From: Heterobasidion occidentale
Taxonomy: Eukaryota > Basidiomycota > Agaricomycetes > Russulales > Bondarzewiaceae
Length of the DNA: 64,000 nt
NCBI GenBank assembly: GCA_039111635.1
Contig: JBCAQO010000002.1
Coordinates: forward strand, 3,038,001-3,102,000
Direction: 5' to 3'
Part shown: piece after piece, positions 37,318 through 50,200 of the stretch
Position numbering within the stretch: position 1 is the stretch's first letter
How the letters are laid out: each line of letters opens with the position of its first letter
Translations under genes and position numbers: made by a program
The notes under the pieces: generated by a model
Told to the model about the DNA's origin: nothing
Databases searched by the model: none
What the model saw: the letters and a program-made list of their open reading frames with translations, nothing else

Positions 37318-40300
37318 ATGACATCCACCACTCCTCCAAAGAAAAAGCGGCGTCTTGACTTTTTGGATACTACTCCACATACTGCCCACTCTGCAAAACG
37401 GCGAGAGTCAAACGCGAGCTTACGGGATAGCTCACACTGTCCCAAACGCTCAGTCAACGACATCTATTTTAAGCATGAATCCCCCCGACTTGTTTGTCCG
37501 ATTCTGCTCAATTGAGTACATGGCTCTGATCTCTTGATTGTCAAAGCCTTCTGTCGCACCCTCGGTCGACAGCTTGAACACAACTCCCCTTGAAGACAGT
37601 CCAGACGGCCCTCACGGTGCGCTTTTACGTATTTTTTGCCTCTACATTGCCTTTAGACTGATGTCCGAGTGGATTCAGGAGGTAGCGAACTCGTGAATGG
37701 TCATGATAGAGATGCAGAGAATGGCTGTAACGTTACTGAAGGTATGTTGCACGCAACTTCATTTTCGCAAATGCACTGAATCCTTGAAACTCAAACCCAC
37801 AATCCGTCACAGTCTTCTACAAGGCTGGTGGAATTGAACTCGCGGAAGACGAGGACCTTCAAATCATTGGCGAAACGGAAATTCGAGAGCAAGCCTCAGA
37901 CGACGATCCCGACGACATTCCTGTTCGGGTTCTGAGTGACTTCTCTGTCTACGACTCGGAGACTCAACAGCTCATAAAAACAGAGCAACTCCTAGCACTC
38001 ATTGAATCTGAGAACTCACCTCCACCGGACTGTCACTACCGGGCATCAGGTTCTGTACAGCCATTTGTCGACGACGATGACGAACACGAAGACGATGATG
38101 AAAACGGAGAGGATTCACTCGAACAGGACACCGAAGAAATACAGCGCGTCGCGCTGTCCCCTATCATTGAATTCAACATCCATCATGTTTCCGACGAAAC
38201 TGGGATGGATGGGTAAGCTGGATGTATTTTACTGATGAATGTTCATAGCTAACAGCTATCCCTTACGGCAGCAAAATTTACCTGAGAACAAAATACGCCT
38301 GGTACATCCTAGATAAACCAGCGAAGCAATACGGCTCATTTTTCGAATCTTTCTGGATTAAGCATCGAATTCTGCACTTGACCGTGGCTTCCTCTATTGC
38401 AAACCCGCGGATCACTTTTTCAGACTTCATTGAAGACTTGAAAGTAACAGCTCACTCCCCCCTCGATATAGCCACGACAGTGGATATGCTCGGTCGGGAG
38501 ATTAGTAAGGATGATGTCCTCTCTGATGATGTTGTATGTTTCTTTTTATATCATCAACTTCTTGCTTGCTCAAATGCTCTTTTAGAGAATGTATGTTCTG
38601 AGCATGTTAGGAAAGCTAGGGGAACAGGACATAAAACTTGACCGAGTTCCCCTAATCCGCTATCTATTCGATACCACACAACTTCCCCGCAACTTTGTAG
38701 AACGCGAACCTGGCCGGACAACTGAATTGAGTAATGTAGAACGCGAGGTGCTCAAGCACCGTAACCCAACCATTGTAACGCCGATTATCGCTCGTGTCGC
38801 GGACGGCTTGTTCCCAAGGGAGCTCACAGTCGCAGGATCAGAGATCCTTGATGACGCTGTCACATATGATACCCAACACATCGCCGCAGACGAGCTTGTA
38901 CATCTGGAAAATCCTACGTCCATCAAGTGGGGAAGACGCTCTAGAGCTCGTGACCATTATTGGAGCGTCCATATCGATGGTGCTAGTTATAGCGCAAGTC
39001 ATTGTTTTTCTCTGTCTCTCCTCTCATATGCTGAAACGTGTATATATGTAGGTCGGCGATACAGTGATCATTGAACCAGGACTAGATGCTGATCGGGCAC
39101 GAGAGATCAACCATGTCAGTGTCGGTGCTCAGACCAAGAATTCTCTTGGAAACGAAAAATGGTATGCCAATTTTCCTTTCCCGAACCATGTAAGATTTCC
39201 GATCTTTTGCCGCTACTTGACTGGTAGGTTCATGCGTATCTGCTATTTGTTCGAAGAAAACGGCGAGAAGCTGTGCCATGGCCAATGGTTTTCTCATGGC
39301 TCTAAGACAGTACTGCAGCAAACGGCGCATCCTCAAAGTCTGTTCTTAATGAACCTCTGTGACGACATTCCTCTTGCCTCTATTTTACAAAAGTGCAATC
39401 TTCGATTCCTAGCTGCAAATGAGCAGGAGCCCCCGTTAGGTATGGAGACGGTCGAGAACGACTTTTTTTGCAGGCAAGTCGTATCAGGAACCCTTTTTCA
39501 TTAGTAGCTGACTCGTCTTTAGCATGCTATGGGATGAAGATGAATGTGCATTCCTTGACATTTCGGATACCGAAACTGAACGGGCACTGTCACATTGTGA
39601 GCCACACGAGAGGTGCGTGTCCTGCGGGATGAAGCGACTGTCGAAGCTTCGTGAAAAGGTCCTGCTCGAGGAGGACGCGTTTTATCTGCGTGATGTGCAA
39701 TATCACATCCACGACTTCGTTTACCTGTTATCGAACGGAGATGCGACATACGGCTTGGCCCAGGTCATTGGAATCAAGGCTGTCACAGGTCGCCGCCGAC
39801 TGGACATCCGCGTTCGTTATCTAGCCCGCTACGACGACGTTGTCCTCAAGGAGCTGGAGAGAGATCCGGAGCTTGTTGATTGGAAAAAAGACGAGGTAAT
39901 TTATGCCCGTTCATATCTGGGTTCCTGATAGAATTGGTTGGCAAATCAGCGACGACTTTTCCTTACATCCGAGGAGGACACTGTCGACGCTGCGCAAGTT
40001 GTCGGAAAATTTTATGTCATGCACCTCAAGGCGATCGACAACTTCGACAAGTGGATCAGCCTTGAGGACCACTTTTACATTCGTAACTCGGTGGAAACAT
40101 CGGCAGCCTCCGTCAAATCTCGGAAAGATCTGAACCGCTTGGCAAAAGAGGACTTCACCTTCTGCGAGCAGTGTCACAAGGCTTGCATGCGAAATCTGGA
40201 AGAAAAGGAAGCGCTTTTGAGCCGAAATGGTCCGGTGCAGGCTCTTGAATTATTTGCAGGTATGTTCTTAATTTTCAATTGATGCTGGGTTTTGTTGATT

Positions 40301-42515
40301 GATTCGCCTTGGTTCGCAGGGGCCGGCGGATTATCTGCTGGCTTCGATATGTCTGACTTTGTACAAACAAAGTGGGCAGTGGAGTTCTCCCCAAGTTGCT
40401 GCTTGACGTACCAGTCAGTTTGTCCTGTCGTCCTCGATACGCAAGCTGACCATATTTGCCTTCATCAAGAGCAAATCACCCGCACGCCACAGTATACAAT
40501 CAATGTTCAAATCTTCTCCTCAAGCACGCCATCGAGACTCACGACGGAAAGGAGCCTGCTCCTCTGCTCAGCCTCCGCGACAACAAGACTCGCCTCCAGC
40601 CCATGCCCCAGCCTGGAGAGGTTGACTTCATCTATGGTGGTAAGTTCTGTTGCCGAGATGTGTCCGGTGGTGGATACTGAATAAGACACAGGTCTGCCGT
40701 GCCAGAGCTTTAGCATGGCGAACAGCAATAAAGTAAATATATACCTTTAGTGCTCTTTCTGTGAACCTTTCACTAACAGTGGTTTGTGCTTAGAAACAAG
40801 ATGATATCAGGTCACTCGGTTCATCTGTGGCCTAGTAACTGCTCTCATGACTTTCACAGGGACACCTTAGTATGCAACATGCTCTCATATGTTGACTTTT
40901 ACAAGCCCGACTACTTCCTCCTGGAGAATGTGTGGGGCATGGTGCACCACAAGATTCAAGGACGCGACTCAGAAGTCGCGATGGCAGTCATCAAATTCAT
41001 AAACCGCGGGCTTACCAGCATCGGGTAAGTTTCCTTCTAAAGCGTTCTTGACATGCGTGTCCATCTCACAAACCGCGTATGCCTAGCTATCAAGTCCATT
41101 TCAAGGTCCTTCAAGCAGGCCATTACGGGTCTCCGCAGGCTAGGCGGCGTGTCATCTTTTGGGCTGCACGGCGAGGGCTTCCGCTTCCAGGATTCCCAGT
41201 GCCGACGCACCGCTTCGAACAGAGAATGGGGATAACGAAACTTGCCAATGGGAAGACGCTGTCGCCCGTGACTCGCACAGGCGACGACAGCGATCACGGT
41301 GCACCGCTGAACCCAGTCAAGGTGCAAGACGCTATCGGCGACCTTGTACGTCCCGGTTCATTTTCTCTCCCGAGCTGTTGTTTGATATAAGGACCACAAT
41401 TTTGCAGCTTCCCTTCGACTGGTAAACAAGCCGGCCTACTCAATCTTCGGGCTTACTGAATTCTGAGGCCCCGCAGGAAAAATCCGCACTACGTGTTGCC
41501 CCGCACGACTGCCTCGACACAAGAAAGCGCAGAGCGCAGAGCGCGCGGCATTAAGGCCGTTTCCGCGGAAAGCTTTGAGAGTGGCACCTACCCTGGCTTC
41601 GCGGACCCCGTGGAGTATGCATACGAACCGCGGACGCGGTACCAGGTGTGGATCCGCGGCGGCGAGGCAGTCGGGACGGTCGCGTACCATTACACCCGAC
41701 GGTTCCCGAAGAAGACAGTCGAATGGTGCGCACTTTGCTGATCATCGTCGTGGGGTTTTCTGACTGGTCGGGCGTAAAATTGACTGCACATGTCCAGCGT
41801 GTCGAACATCCCGATGAAGCCCAACGCGGACCACAGAAGTATGGCGTTTCACAGCTCGCTGGCCTGCCTGAATCCTTACGCCTTGTTCTTCAGGTCTTCC
41901 TGAAGTGTTGCGACCCGAGCGCAGGGGCACGGGCCCTGAAAAAGGTACTAACCATTTCGCATCCACCCACTTTTTGCCTAGTTTTTTTGACCCTTTCCTC
42001 GCAGTCATCAAATTCGGCCGTATCGACTGGAACGGGCACTTCATGACCGCGATGACGACCGTAGCCCCCAACAGCCGCGGCAGCCGCGTCATCCACCCCC
42101 TCGTGAGCCCGCACCCTTCTCACTCACCGTGCCATTGATCTCGAACGAACGCCTGATGCACCGATCCACAGCAAAAGCGCATCTTGACGGTGCGCGAGTG
42201 CGCGCGCGCGCAGGGGTTCCCGGATCACTGGCGGTTCTTGTCCGTCAACGATCGGCCGAACCGGATCGTCGATGACGTGCGCGCTCTCTCTCCCCCTCTC
42301 CTCGTTTCGCCTGTGCTTACCGCTTGCGATCCCGCGATCGTGCGATTCTTCCCAACCACGTGTCGGTGGACGAACAGCAATACCGCCAGATCGGCAACGC
42401 GGTGCCCGTCCCGCTCGCGCGCGCGCTGGGGGGTGCGCTCGGCGAGACGCTGCTGCGGGCGTGGCGCGCGGAGGAGGCCGCGGCCGTGCTGCGTGAGGGG
42501 AGTCCCGAAGTCTGA
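37318..42515 (+). CDS. DNMT1: DNA (cytosine-5)-methyltransferase, DNMT1 type
   Basis: Maintenance-type 5-methylcytosine enzyme. A Lys/Arg patch ('TPPKKKRRLDF', likely nuclear signal) is followed by a replication-foci domain (about 37800-38530: 'LSPIIEFNIHHVSDE', 'KIYLRTKYAWYILDKPAKQY'). BAH1 (about 38930-39500) and BAH2 (about 39690-40200, 'EDHFYIRNSVET') follow. The catalytic domain has 'ALELFAGAGGLSAGFD' (motif I, split by an intron), 'LPCQSFSMANSNK' (motif IV, catalytic Cys), 'YFLLENVWGMVHH' (VI, Glu), 'SPQARRRVIFWAAR' (VIII), 'RECARAQGFPDHWRF' (IX) and 'QIGNAVPVPLARALG' (X). An intron lies inside motif IV. No CXXC domain was found. The start at 37318 has a good context (CCACCATGA); an in-frame ATG at 37270 is the alternative. 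The start of the N-terminal exon chain (37380-37800) is not fully resolved. Confidence 0.93.
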
Positions 42516-42820
42516 GCGCGCGAGGGGAGCGGAGAAAGAGAGGACGAAGGTAGAGCCGCGCGCGGCGCGCTCGGGTGTGATCTATATGGAGATCTTGACG
42601 TGGGGACGCGGCTTACTGAACTTGAGCTCGAACTCAAACCGAGTGCGAGGGACGTAGCGCTGTCTTGGATATCCTGACGCTTGCATATTGTGATCTAGAC
42701 ATCATTGTAGCCTCAGGCAGGTTGTTGTTTGTTCATTGCGCGGCGATAGACTTTGGGTGTAGCTGTGATCGCAGTTTTATTTTCTTTTGGTGTAGCTTTG
42801 GGGTGGTGTTTTGGTGTAGC

Positions 42821-42898
<78 letters not shown>

Positions 42899-43171
42899 TT
42901 TGTCGTTGTGTTCGTCGTCAGCGTGTCGCACCAGGTTCACAGGACTTTCGGATCTGGATGTGCACGATTCATCACGCATGTATTATTATCTTCAGATTGA
43001 TATCTAGTGACTTGCAGGGGAGCCGTCTCTGCCGTTCTCGTCATTGCATGATGCGTGACTGCTGTTCTACAACGTGGCTTGATAGCCTAGAATACGAATA
43101 AGTGATACATAGACGCCCTTCCTGCTTGGTTCTGGGTGCGGAGGACGAAGGGGCGACGAACGGGTGGCCGA
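42516..43171. other. Spacer between DNMT1 and the thiamine-binding protein gene
   Basis: A 656-bp spacer between two convergent genes. It includes the GTTGTC hexanucleotide array listed separately, with the rest AT-richer and without coding motifs. It probably holds both 3' UTRs. Confidence 0.5.
42821..42909. repeat. (GTTGTC)n minisatellite
   Basis: About 90 bp of near-perfect TCGTTG/GTTGTC hexamers with one interruption (GTCGTGTCG near 42861-42869), about 300 bp downstream of the DNMT1 stop. Confidence 0.95.
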
Positions 43172-43862
43172 TCAAGTCGAGCTGGAAGCGCCCGCGTCCT
43201 TGTCCTTCGCGAGGATCTCCTGCACGCGGCGGAGCTTGCGCGCGTTCTCGCCCTCGGGAGGGACCGCGGGCGCGCTGCGGGTGCCGATGCGGATGTCGGT
43301 GGCGATGCGGGGCGCGCCTTTGGCGTGCACGCGGCGTGGCAGTCGTGGATGGCCTGGGTGACCGCCGACCATGGGCCTTCTATGGTGGGGTTGAGGCGGA
43401 AGGTCAGCGGCGGCGAAAATGCGGGGAATGGGGCAGAAGGGGATAGCGGACCTAGATTGGTGCCGTAGCCGCTACGGGATGCGGAGTGAGGTGGAGCGGA
43501 CCAGCGGGAGAGGCAGAAAGCCGACGCACTGCATCTGCGGCGAACGCAGAAGGGGCCGGGATTAGTCGCGGTGCGGATGGCAGGCGTGAAGGGCTAAGCT
43601 ACCTGATACTTAAGCCCTGTCTTCTCGAGGACCCTAGCACACTCGGCGACATACTCGGCGACCTTGTTAGTTCAGCAGGAGTATGTGATTAAGTGGACGA
43701 GGCGGGGGTGAGGGGTCTATGGTACCGAAGGATCGTGACCAGTGCCCATCGGGATGAGACAAAAGTCTGTAACATTTATGGGTATACGGTATATTTGAAG
43801 ACATGTAAGCAGGTGTGCTACGAACCTGCGACGGCGTAGAGTTCAGAGGGTGGGGAGGACAT
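43172..43862 (-). CDS. Ecm15 / MTH1187-family thiamine-binding protein
   Basis: Small ferredoxin-like protein of the UPF0045 group (yeast Ecm15), some members of which bind thiamine. Exon 1 'MSSPPSELYAVA' starts at 43862. It joins to 'DFCLIPMGT', the family's signature, then 'VAEYVAECARVLEKTGLKYQ', 'GYGTNL', 'GPWSAVTQAIHDCHAA' and 'AKGAPRIATDIRIGTRSAP', ending 'KDKDAGASSST' with TGA at 43174-43172. The yeast protein has the same layout ('EGPW' then 'TDIRVGTR'). Between 'IHDCHAA' and 'AKGAPR' (about 43330-43340) one base is missing in a GC-rich run, so the conserved reading switches frame; this is probably a consensus error. It is divergent from the EH-domain gene, 122 bp apart. Confidence 0.8.
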
Positions 43863-43984
43863 GGCGGCGGGAAAGGCAGGAACGGTGTGTTCGGAGACGG
43901 GTGACTGACGGGTGGCACCGAATGGGGAGCGTGTGGCGGCTGAGCGGCGTCGTCAGTGCGCGCTCGAGCTGGACAGCATCCTCC

Positions 43985-46174
43985 ATGTCGCCCTCGGCAG
44001 CCATCCAAGCAAGAATCCGCGCATTCGAGGCCCTCGGCGACCCCTCCACCGCCTCCTCCTCCTCCGCCCTCTCCAAAGACTTCCTCTACGCAGTCGACAG
44101 CCCCCTCGACGACATCGACTCTCCCTCCACCGTCTCCTCCTACGTCCCCATCACCCCCACAACCCCGCCGAGATCCCCCCACGCCGGCACAGACGCCCTC
44201 GCACACCGCACCTCCCTCATCGATCTCCAGGAATGGGTCATCGACGACGGCCCCAACCCGCCTTCCCGCCCTGACGCCACCGACGGCTCTGCATCTGCGC
44301 ACGACCCCGCCGCCCCTGTGCGCCTGCCTGGCCTTGCCACAGGCCGCAGCATCTTCGAGGGCACCCCGCTCATCAACCTCGAGTCGCCCCCGCGTCCCGC
44401 CCCGTCCAAGGCCCCGCCCTTGCCCCCTCGCAAGGCCTCCCACCAAAATCTCCGCTCCGCCTCCTCGCCCATCCCCATAGTCACCAATGCCTCCTCCGCC
44501 TCCTCCAGTTTCGGATCTTCGTTCTCATCGTACAACGCAGGCTTCACAGACGCCCCGTCTTCTCCCAACATGCTGCGCCCGCCCGACGCCGAGCACACGT
44601 ACCCGCCGCACCTCTCGAAGCTGACCATCGGAGACCACGCCACGCGCAGGAAGCACGCGCCCGCCTCGTCGATTAGCTCGTTCCATTCCGTGTCGCTTTC
44701 GTCGGACGGGGGGACGGACGGGGGCGCGGGGACGCCGGGCTCGCTCACGCATTTCGTGCAGACGTTCCCCGTCGAGCGCGAGCGTGAAAGGGAGCGCGAG
44801 CGAGATGGGGAGAGAGACCACGAGCGCGACTGGCCGGACGGGGATAGCCTCGACGAGTCGTTCGAGAACGTCACCCCGTCCTCGCTCCTCCCGCCCTCCG
44901 ACGCCTTCACCGGCGCCTCCACATCCACCTCCGCGGCCAAGCCCAAACCCCCGCTCCCATCCACCTCGTCCAAGTTGGCAACCCAAAAACCTCCCAACGA
45001 CCCGCCCAAGCTTCCCCAGCGCCCAAAACCGCGCGCCTCGGCGCCCTCCGCGATCCCTTCCGTCGCACCTGCCGCATCGTCGTCGCGCTCAGCCTCTCGC
45101 GTCACGTCGCCCGTCCTTACGCCGACGCCTTCGTCGACCTCCATCGCCTCGCTCACCACCACCGGACTCAACTTCGGATTCGGCGCCTCCTCTGCTTCCT
45201 CATCCTCCCGCCGTCCCGCCCCTCCGCCGCCACCATCCCAGCCTCCGCGCGCGTCCTCCATACGAGGCTCGCTCGCCTCGACTTCAACCTCGACATCCGC
45301 CTCGACATCCGCCTCCGACCGCTCCTCCATCCTCTCCAGCGCAAGCACCAGCACCAGCGCGCTCTCCTCGCCGTCCACGCCCACGCCCACGCACGCGCAC
45401 GTGCCGCACTTCAAACAGAGCGCCCTCGCCCTCGCGCGCGCGCGCGAGGCGCCCATCCCGCCCGTCGTGCGCGCGCGCTACGACGTCGTGTTCTCCGCGA
45501 ACGTCCGCGCGCGCACGCAGAGAACGGGCATGCCGAAGCCGAAGCAGCGGCAGAACGCGGGGTGGCGCGGGCTCTCGGTGGACTTGATCACGAACCCGCC
45601 GCTGCCGGATGGGGACGGGGAGACGGAGGGCGAGGGAGACGCGGAGGCGGGGAGGGGGCGCGGGAGCATGTCGGACGACTCGGAGCACGGGCGGGGGCGG
45701 GGCCAGGGGCAGGTTGCGCCGGACGCGCGGCTGGAGGGGGCGGTGGTGGGGAAGATATGGGCGGCGTCGAGGTTGGAGAGGGAGAGGTTGAGGGAGATAT
45801 GGTGCGTGACTTCTTCACCCGTTAATTTGCTTTCTCTTCTCACTTCTTTCGCCTTCGCTCCCGGTCTCTATCTTCCACCCTGCTTGCCTCCTTTTCTCCC
45901 AAATGCACCCCTTATATCGGATAACCGTGACGCGCCGTCTTCCTCCTCGTTATATGCTTCGCTTTCGGGTTGCGACACGATCAGGGCCGAGTGCGACCCG
46001 CATGCGCAGGGCTCGCTCGACCGCAACGCGTTCGCGCGGGGGATGTGGCGCATCGACGAAGAGTTGCGGCGCGGGCAGCTCGCGAGACAGGGCGCGCGGG
46101 GGTCGAGACGCGCTGGCGCCGCGGCGGCGGTGGGGAGGCCGGCGCCGACGCAGACGCACACGTTGTTGCGCTGA
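43985..46174 (+). CDS. EH-domain protein (Irs4/Tax4-like)
   Basis: A long disordered Ser/Pro/Thr-rich protein with a C-terminal EH domain. The start 'MSPSAAIQARIRAFEALGDP' at 43985 is preferred over in-frame upstream codons that overlap the divergent gene. Mid-protein features are a proline motif 'APPLPPRKAS', a block 'ERERERERERDGERDHERDW' of alternating Arg/Glu, and many Ser runs. The EH domain starts near 45740 ('VVGKIWAASRLERERLREIW'), is split by an intron (about 45800-45984), and ends 'DRNAFARGMWRIDEELRRGQ', close in wording to the GMWLID block of yeast Irs4/Tax4. Those proteins bind and activate the PI(4,5)P2 5-phosphatase Inp51 and act in cell-wall signalling. That role is inferred here from the domain layout only. 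Confidence 0.78.
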   Translation: MSPSAAIQARIRAFEALGDPSTASSSSALSKDFLYAVDSPLDDIDSPSTVSSYVPITPTTPPRSPHAGTDALAHRTSLIDLQEWVIDDGPNPPSRPDATDGSASAHDPAAPVRLPGLATGRSIFEGTPLINLESPPRPAPSKAPPLPPRKASHQNLRSASSPIPIVTNASSASSSFGSSFSSYNAGFTDAPSSPNMLRPPDAEHTYPPHLSKLTIGDHATRRKHAPASSISSFHSVSLSSDGGTDGGAGTPGSLTHFVQTFPVERERERERERDGERDHERDWPDGDSLDESFENVTPSSLLPPSDAFTGASTSTSAAKPKPPLPSTSSKLATQKPPNDPPKLPQRPKPRASAPSAIPSVAPAASSSRSASRVTSPVLTPTPSSTSIASLTTTGLNFGFGASSASSSSRRPAPPPPPSQPPRASSIRGSLASTSTSTSASTSASDRSSILSSASTSTSALSSPSTPTPTHAHVPHFKQSALALARAREAPIPPVVRARYDVVFSANVRARTQRTGMPKPKQRQNAGWRGLSVDLITNPPLPDGDGETEGEGDAEAGRGRGSMSDDSEHGRGRGQGQVAPDARLEGAVVGKIWAASRLERERLREIWCVTSSPVNLLSLLTSFAFAPGLYLPPCLPPFLPNAPLISDNRDAPSSSSLYASLSGCDTIRAECDPHAQGSLDRNAFARGMWRIDEELRRGQLARQGARGSRRAGAAAAVGRPAPTQTHTLLR

Positions 46175-47224
46175 TCGTTCGGGGTCCGTTGGCGTGTTGT
46201 TGGTTCTGGATACCCTCGTTTTGCATCTGGATATGATACCCCCCTCTTCCCCCGTTTTCTGCCACCCGACATGTATCATGCCTCTCCCGTCATCGGGCAC
46301 ACACTCTTATCGACATGTGCATCCATTCCGATTACAATAGCCATCATAAAGAGTGTCGGCGCTTGTGTGTGGTACGTACGCGACCCGGTACTTGGGTCCT
46401 TTTGCCCTTGTCGTAATATTTCGGTCTGGCCCCGGCCTGTAGTGTGGTCTACTTACTTACTCGAATCGTTCGTCGAAATGGTGAGATACTGGGTTTTTGA
46501 ACGGCGTATTGATTGCGTGGGACAGCCAGACTCTTTCCCTTTCCTGTTACTTACCACCATGTCAGTTGGAGGACAAGCTCGGACTGATCATCACCTTCCG
46601 CTTGTGCGCAGTGTATAACAGCAAGGTATATGCCGATGGGATACTCATTTCCTTCCATTAACTTGAGCGTTACGGCGAAAACACTGCGAGTTCACGTTAC
46701 TCGCCCCGCCGGTTACATGACACGTCGGAGGTTGAAGGAGGATCGCCAACGCTGCCTTTTGGAGACGACGGTCATACACTATGCTCGGAACCAAAGCATC
46801 TAGTACGAGGTATGGTGATTGGTGCTGTCTCTGTGGTTCCATATTACCTTTGCAGCTCTCTGACACGCATACAAGCACTAGGATATGACGCCTGGCTTCT
46901 CTGAAAGCATGCCGGTTCGCCTCGCCTGTTATTGTGGCAGGGCTTATGATGGGTCAAAACCACAGTCACAGCACGCATTTTGAGCTCGACACGAAGCAGA
47001 GAGGGATGGCGGCAAGTGGCAGATCTTGGATTTCCTTGCGCGTTTTCAAACTGATGAGATCTCACCACCACGCAGGCATGTCTCTTCATCTCCGCTGGGC
47101 CCGCGGCCCAACGTCCACACCGAGTGGGTCACGCCGTCCCGCGTTCTTTACATAGCATGTGTCGCTATCTCGTGCTGCGTGGGGCCCCAAGATAAATTTG
47201 CCCTTTGTGAGCGCTCGAGCCTAA
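46175..47224. other. Gene-free stretch upstream of the STAND receptor
   Basis: About 1,050 bp. Composition drops from the GC-rich EH gene to about 50% GC. The open frames present show no domain words, and I see no inverted repeats or tRNA. It likely holds the EH-gene 3' UTR and the receptor's promoter. Confidence 0.5.
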
Positions 47225-50200
47225 ATGGCTGCTGTGGTCCCAAGGGCTTCCTTCAGGCCACCCACACCTGTCCCCCACTCGGGCTTGTCGAGCATGGCGG
47301 AACGCGGCGACCCGCAATCATATCTACTCGACGTCTGGGTCTCCGCGATGGAACAATACAAGCAAGATGCGAAGCGCGACCTTCTCGCGGGCAGATTCGA
47401 GGCCGAGCCCCTCGATGCTCTCCTGGACATCATCGACCGCCAGCAGAACAAGTTTAAGGAGTACCGGGCGAGAGGGACAAGGATAAGAGACGTGCTGGAG
47501 CCTGTTCTTCGATTGATTGGCTTGCTGTCGGAGTCGGTGGATGGAAGTCTGGCGTCGGTAGGCACCGCAGAACCTGTCCCCCCATGCGCAGACCCTCCTG
47601 ACCACGATGGCACTCAGCCCCTCCCCCCAGCACAGGCTTTCTCCGTCGCTATTCGTGTGATGTTTAAAGTACGTGGTTTAGGGCCCTTGTAAAGACGAGG
47701 TTTGATGGCACCTTGTCGGTCACAGGCCGCAAAAAATGTCGGCGCACACTACGACACGATCGTCAAGATGTTCGAGGAGCTCAGCGGCTTCGCCGATCCG
47801 CTGAGTATCCTCAATCGGCGAGAGATCAATGCCCCCTCGAAGAAGATCGCCGTCGAGATTCTCGCGCAATTGCTTGCGACGCTGGGCGTGACGACCAAGT
47901 CGATCAAGCAGAGGCGTCCTGGTGGGGACCGGAAGCGAATGTCTGCCCGACGCGATCGCTGACGTCTGATGATCTGCAGTCCGATTCGTCAAAGCACTCC
48001 TCGGGACCAAGACCGATACGAGCGATACGATGGAGAAGCTGAGGAGACTGTTGAATCAGGCGGTCAGCTCTGTCACGACCAGTGCGCAGAGCTTGCAGAT
48101 CTCGGAAGCATCTCGGAGAGGCGAGTTTTTCCAGGCCTTCTTCGAAACCCCTCTTCCGCCCAGCTGAGATGAGAATAGACGACTGCTTTCGAAACAAGGC
48201 TCGCAGTAGGCTAAGCCCACCGGACCCGTCGACGAATCACAACGCAGCGTGCCAAATGCGACATGGCGACACGGGGGACTGGTTTATACGTGGAGAAGAA
48301 TTTCAGAGATGGACGGAGACCCCGGGCTCGTTCCTCTGGGTTCATGGCATACGTATGTCTCTACTGGCTGATTAATCGATGCCTCTGACGCGTACTTGCA
48401 GCTGGCAATGGTAAAACGATTTTATGGTGAGGCTTCCGAGATGCGTATTATTCATAGTGTTGATGTATTGGCCTCGGACAGCTCTACGATCATCCAAACT
48501 CTCCAGCGCGCTTACCAACAAGCTAACGATGGCACATCTGTGGCTGTGACGTATTTCTACTTTGACTTCAGCGATCATGGGAAATTGTCGTTTCAGAGTC
48601 TAGTGCATTCGCTCGTCACACAGCTTTTATTCCAGGGCCCTGGCACTCCTGCTTCCCTCGAGAACCTTTGTACGAAGGATCTCAGTGGACAGCAGCCAAA
48701 AGTCGACGGCTTGACCGCGATTTTGAAGGCATTAGTTGGGTATTTCGACAAGACGTACATTGTCCTTGATGCTCTAGACGAATGCACTGGCTCGGAGCGA
48801 GCGCGCGTCCTGCGGTTTTTGGAAGAGATGAAGAGCTGGAACCTCTCTGCTCTGCATGTTTTGGCCACGAGCCGGCCTGAGCAGGAAATCGATGTGGTTA
48901 TGCAGAATCTGCCCGCCTCCCGTTTCGATCTGCATGGCGAAACATCTGGAGTCGACCGCGACATTCGGCAGTATCTCGAAAGCCTGCTTCGAGACGACTT
49001 CTACCTCCGGGATTGGGGAGCCACAGAGAAGGCGATGATCGTAGAGACCCTTGTTCAACGCGCAGGCGGAATGTAAGCAACACTGTTGTCAGTCTATCTT
49101 TCATACTAAAGTAGTTTCCATATTCAAGGTTTCAGTGGGTCCGATGCCAGTTGGATCCACTGCGAAAATGTGTCGCACACTCTGATCTCCAAGCGGCGTT
49201 GACGAACCTACCGGAAACACTGGACGCGACGTATGATCGTATGCTGCAAAACATTCCAGATAGTCACCGAGAGAAGGTCCATCATATGCTGCAATTCCTC
49301 TGTTGCTCGGCCCGCCCTTTGTTGCTCGGGGAACTCGCGGAAGTCGTCACAGTGTCTATGGGCTCTCAAGGGATGGCTCACTATGTTCCCGGAAATCGCT
49401 TGCGTGGCCCATCGGATGTGCTCACAATGTTTGATGGTCTATTGTCTCTGTCAACCAGGCCAGATCTCGACAATGGAGTGCTTTTTATCGGTGGCACCCA
49501 AATTCTTCAGATGAGGTCGCCGCATGGCGAGTTGTTCAATTGTCACACTCCTCCATCAAAGACTACCTAGTCTCCGAGAGAATCCGAAGCGGTGGTGCTA
49601 GGAGCTACAGGATCGATACCGCACTGGCTCACGGGTGGATCGCCATGACCTGTCTCGCCTACCTAGATCGATTTGACGATCCAGACGGATTGGATAGCCA
49701 GCGGATGGAAGAAGATTTGGATGTCGCACTCGCTTCATACGCAGCAAAGCACTGGATCTGGCATCTACAAAGTCAAGGCCAAGTCGACGACTACCTGCCT
49801 CTGCAGATGTCCATACGAGGCCTCCTCCATCCCCTCCGGCGGCCGCAATTTTTGAATTGGGTCAGGATGTCTGGCGTGACATGGTTGGGTGTATATCAGC
49901 ATATCCCACTTGGATGGCAGCGGGACACCCGAACTATCCCTGACCCCCTGTACTATGCGTGCGATGCTGGCCTTCTCGGGGCTTCAGGATGGTTGTTAAG
50001 CCAAGGCGCTGAAGTAAATACGCAAGGAGGGGAACATCAAAATGCCCTGATGGCGGCGTCGGCACATGGACATGAAGCAATGGTACGGCTGCTGATAGAT
50101 AACGGCGCTAACGTCAATAAAATGGGGGGCTTTTACGGGAGCGCACTCCAGGCCGCATCCCGTGGAGGGCACAAAGCAGTGGTTCAGCTGTTGGTGGACA

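Noticed and set aside
44140..45456. 438-codon minus-strand frame
   Set aside because: Antisense shadow of the EH-domain gene; the plus strand carries the EH domain and clear splicing.
46271..47155. Small plus-strand frames between the EH gene and the receptor
   Set aside because: No domain words, no splice logic linking them and unremarkable composition. Treated as spacer.
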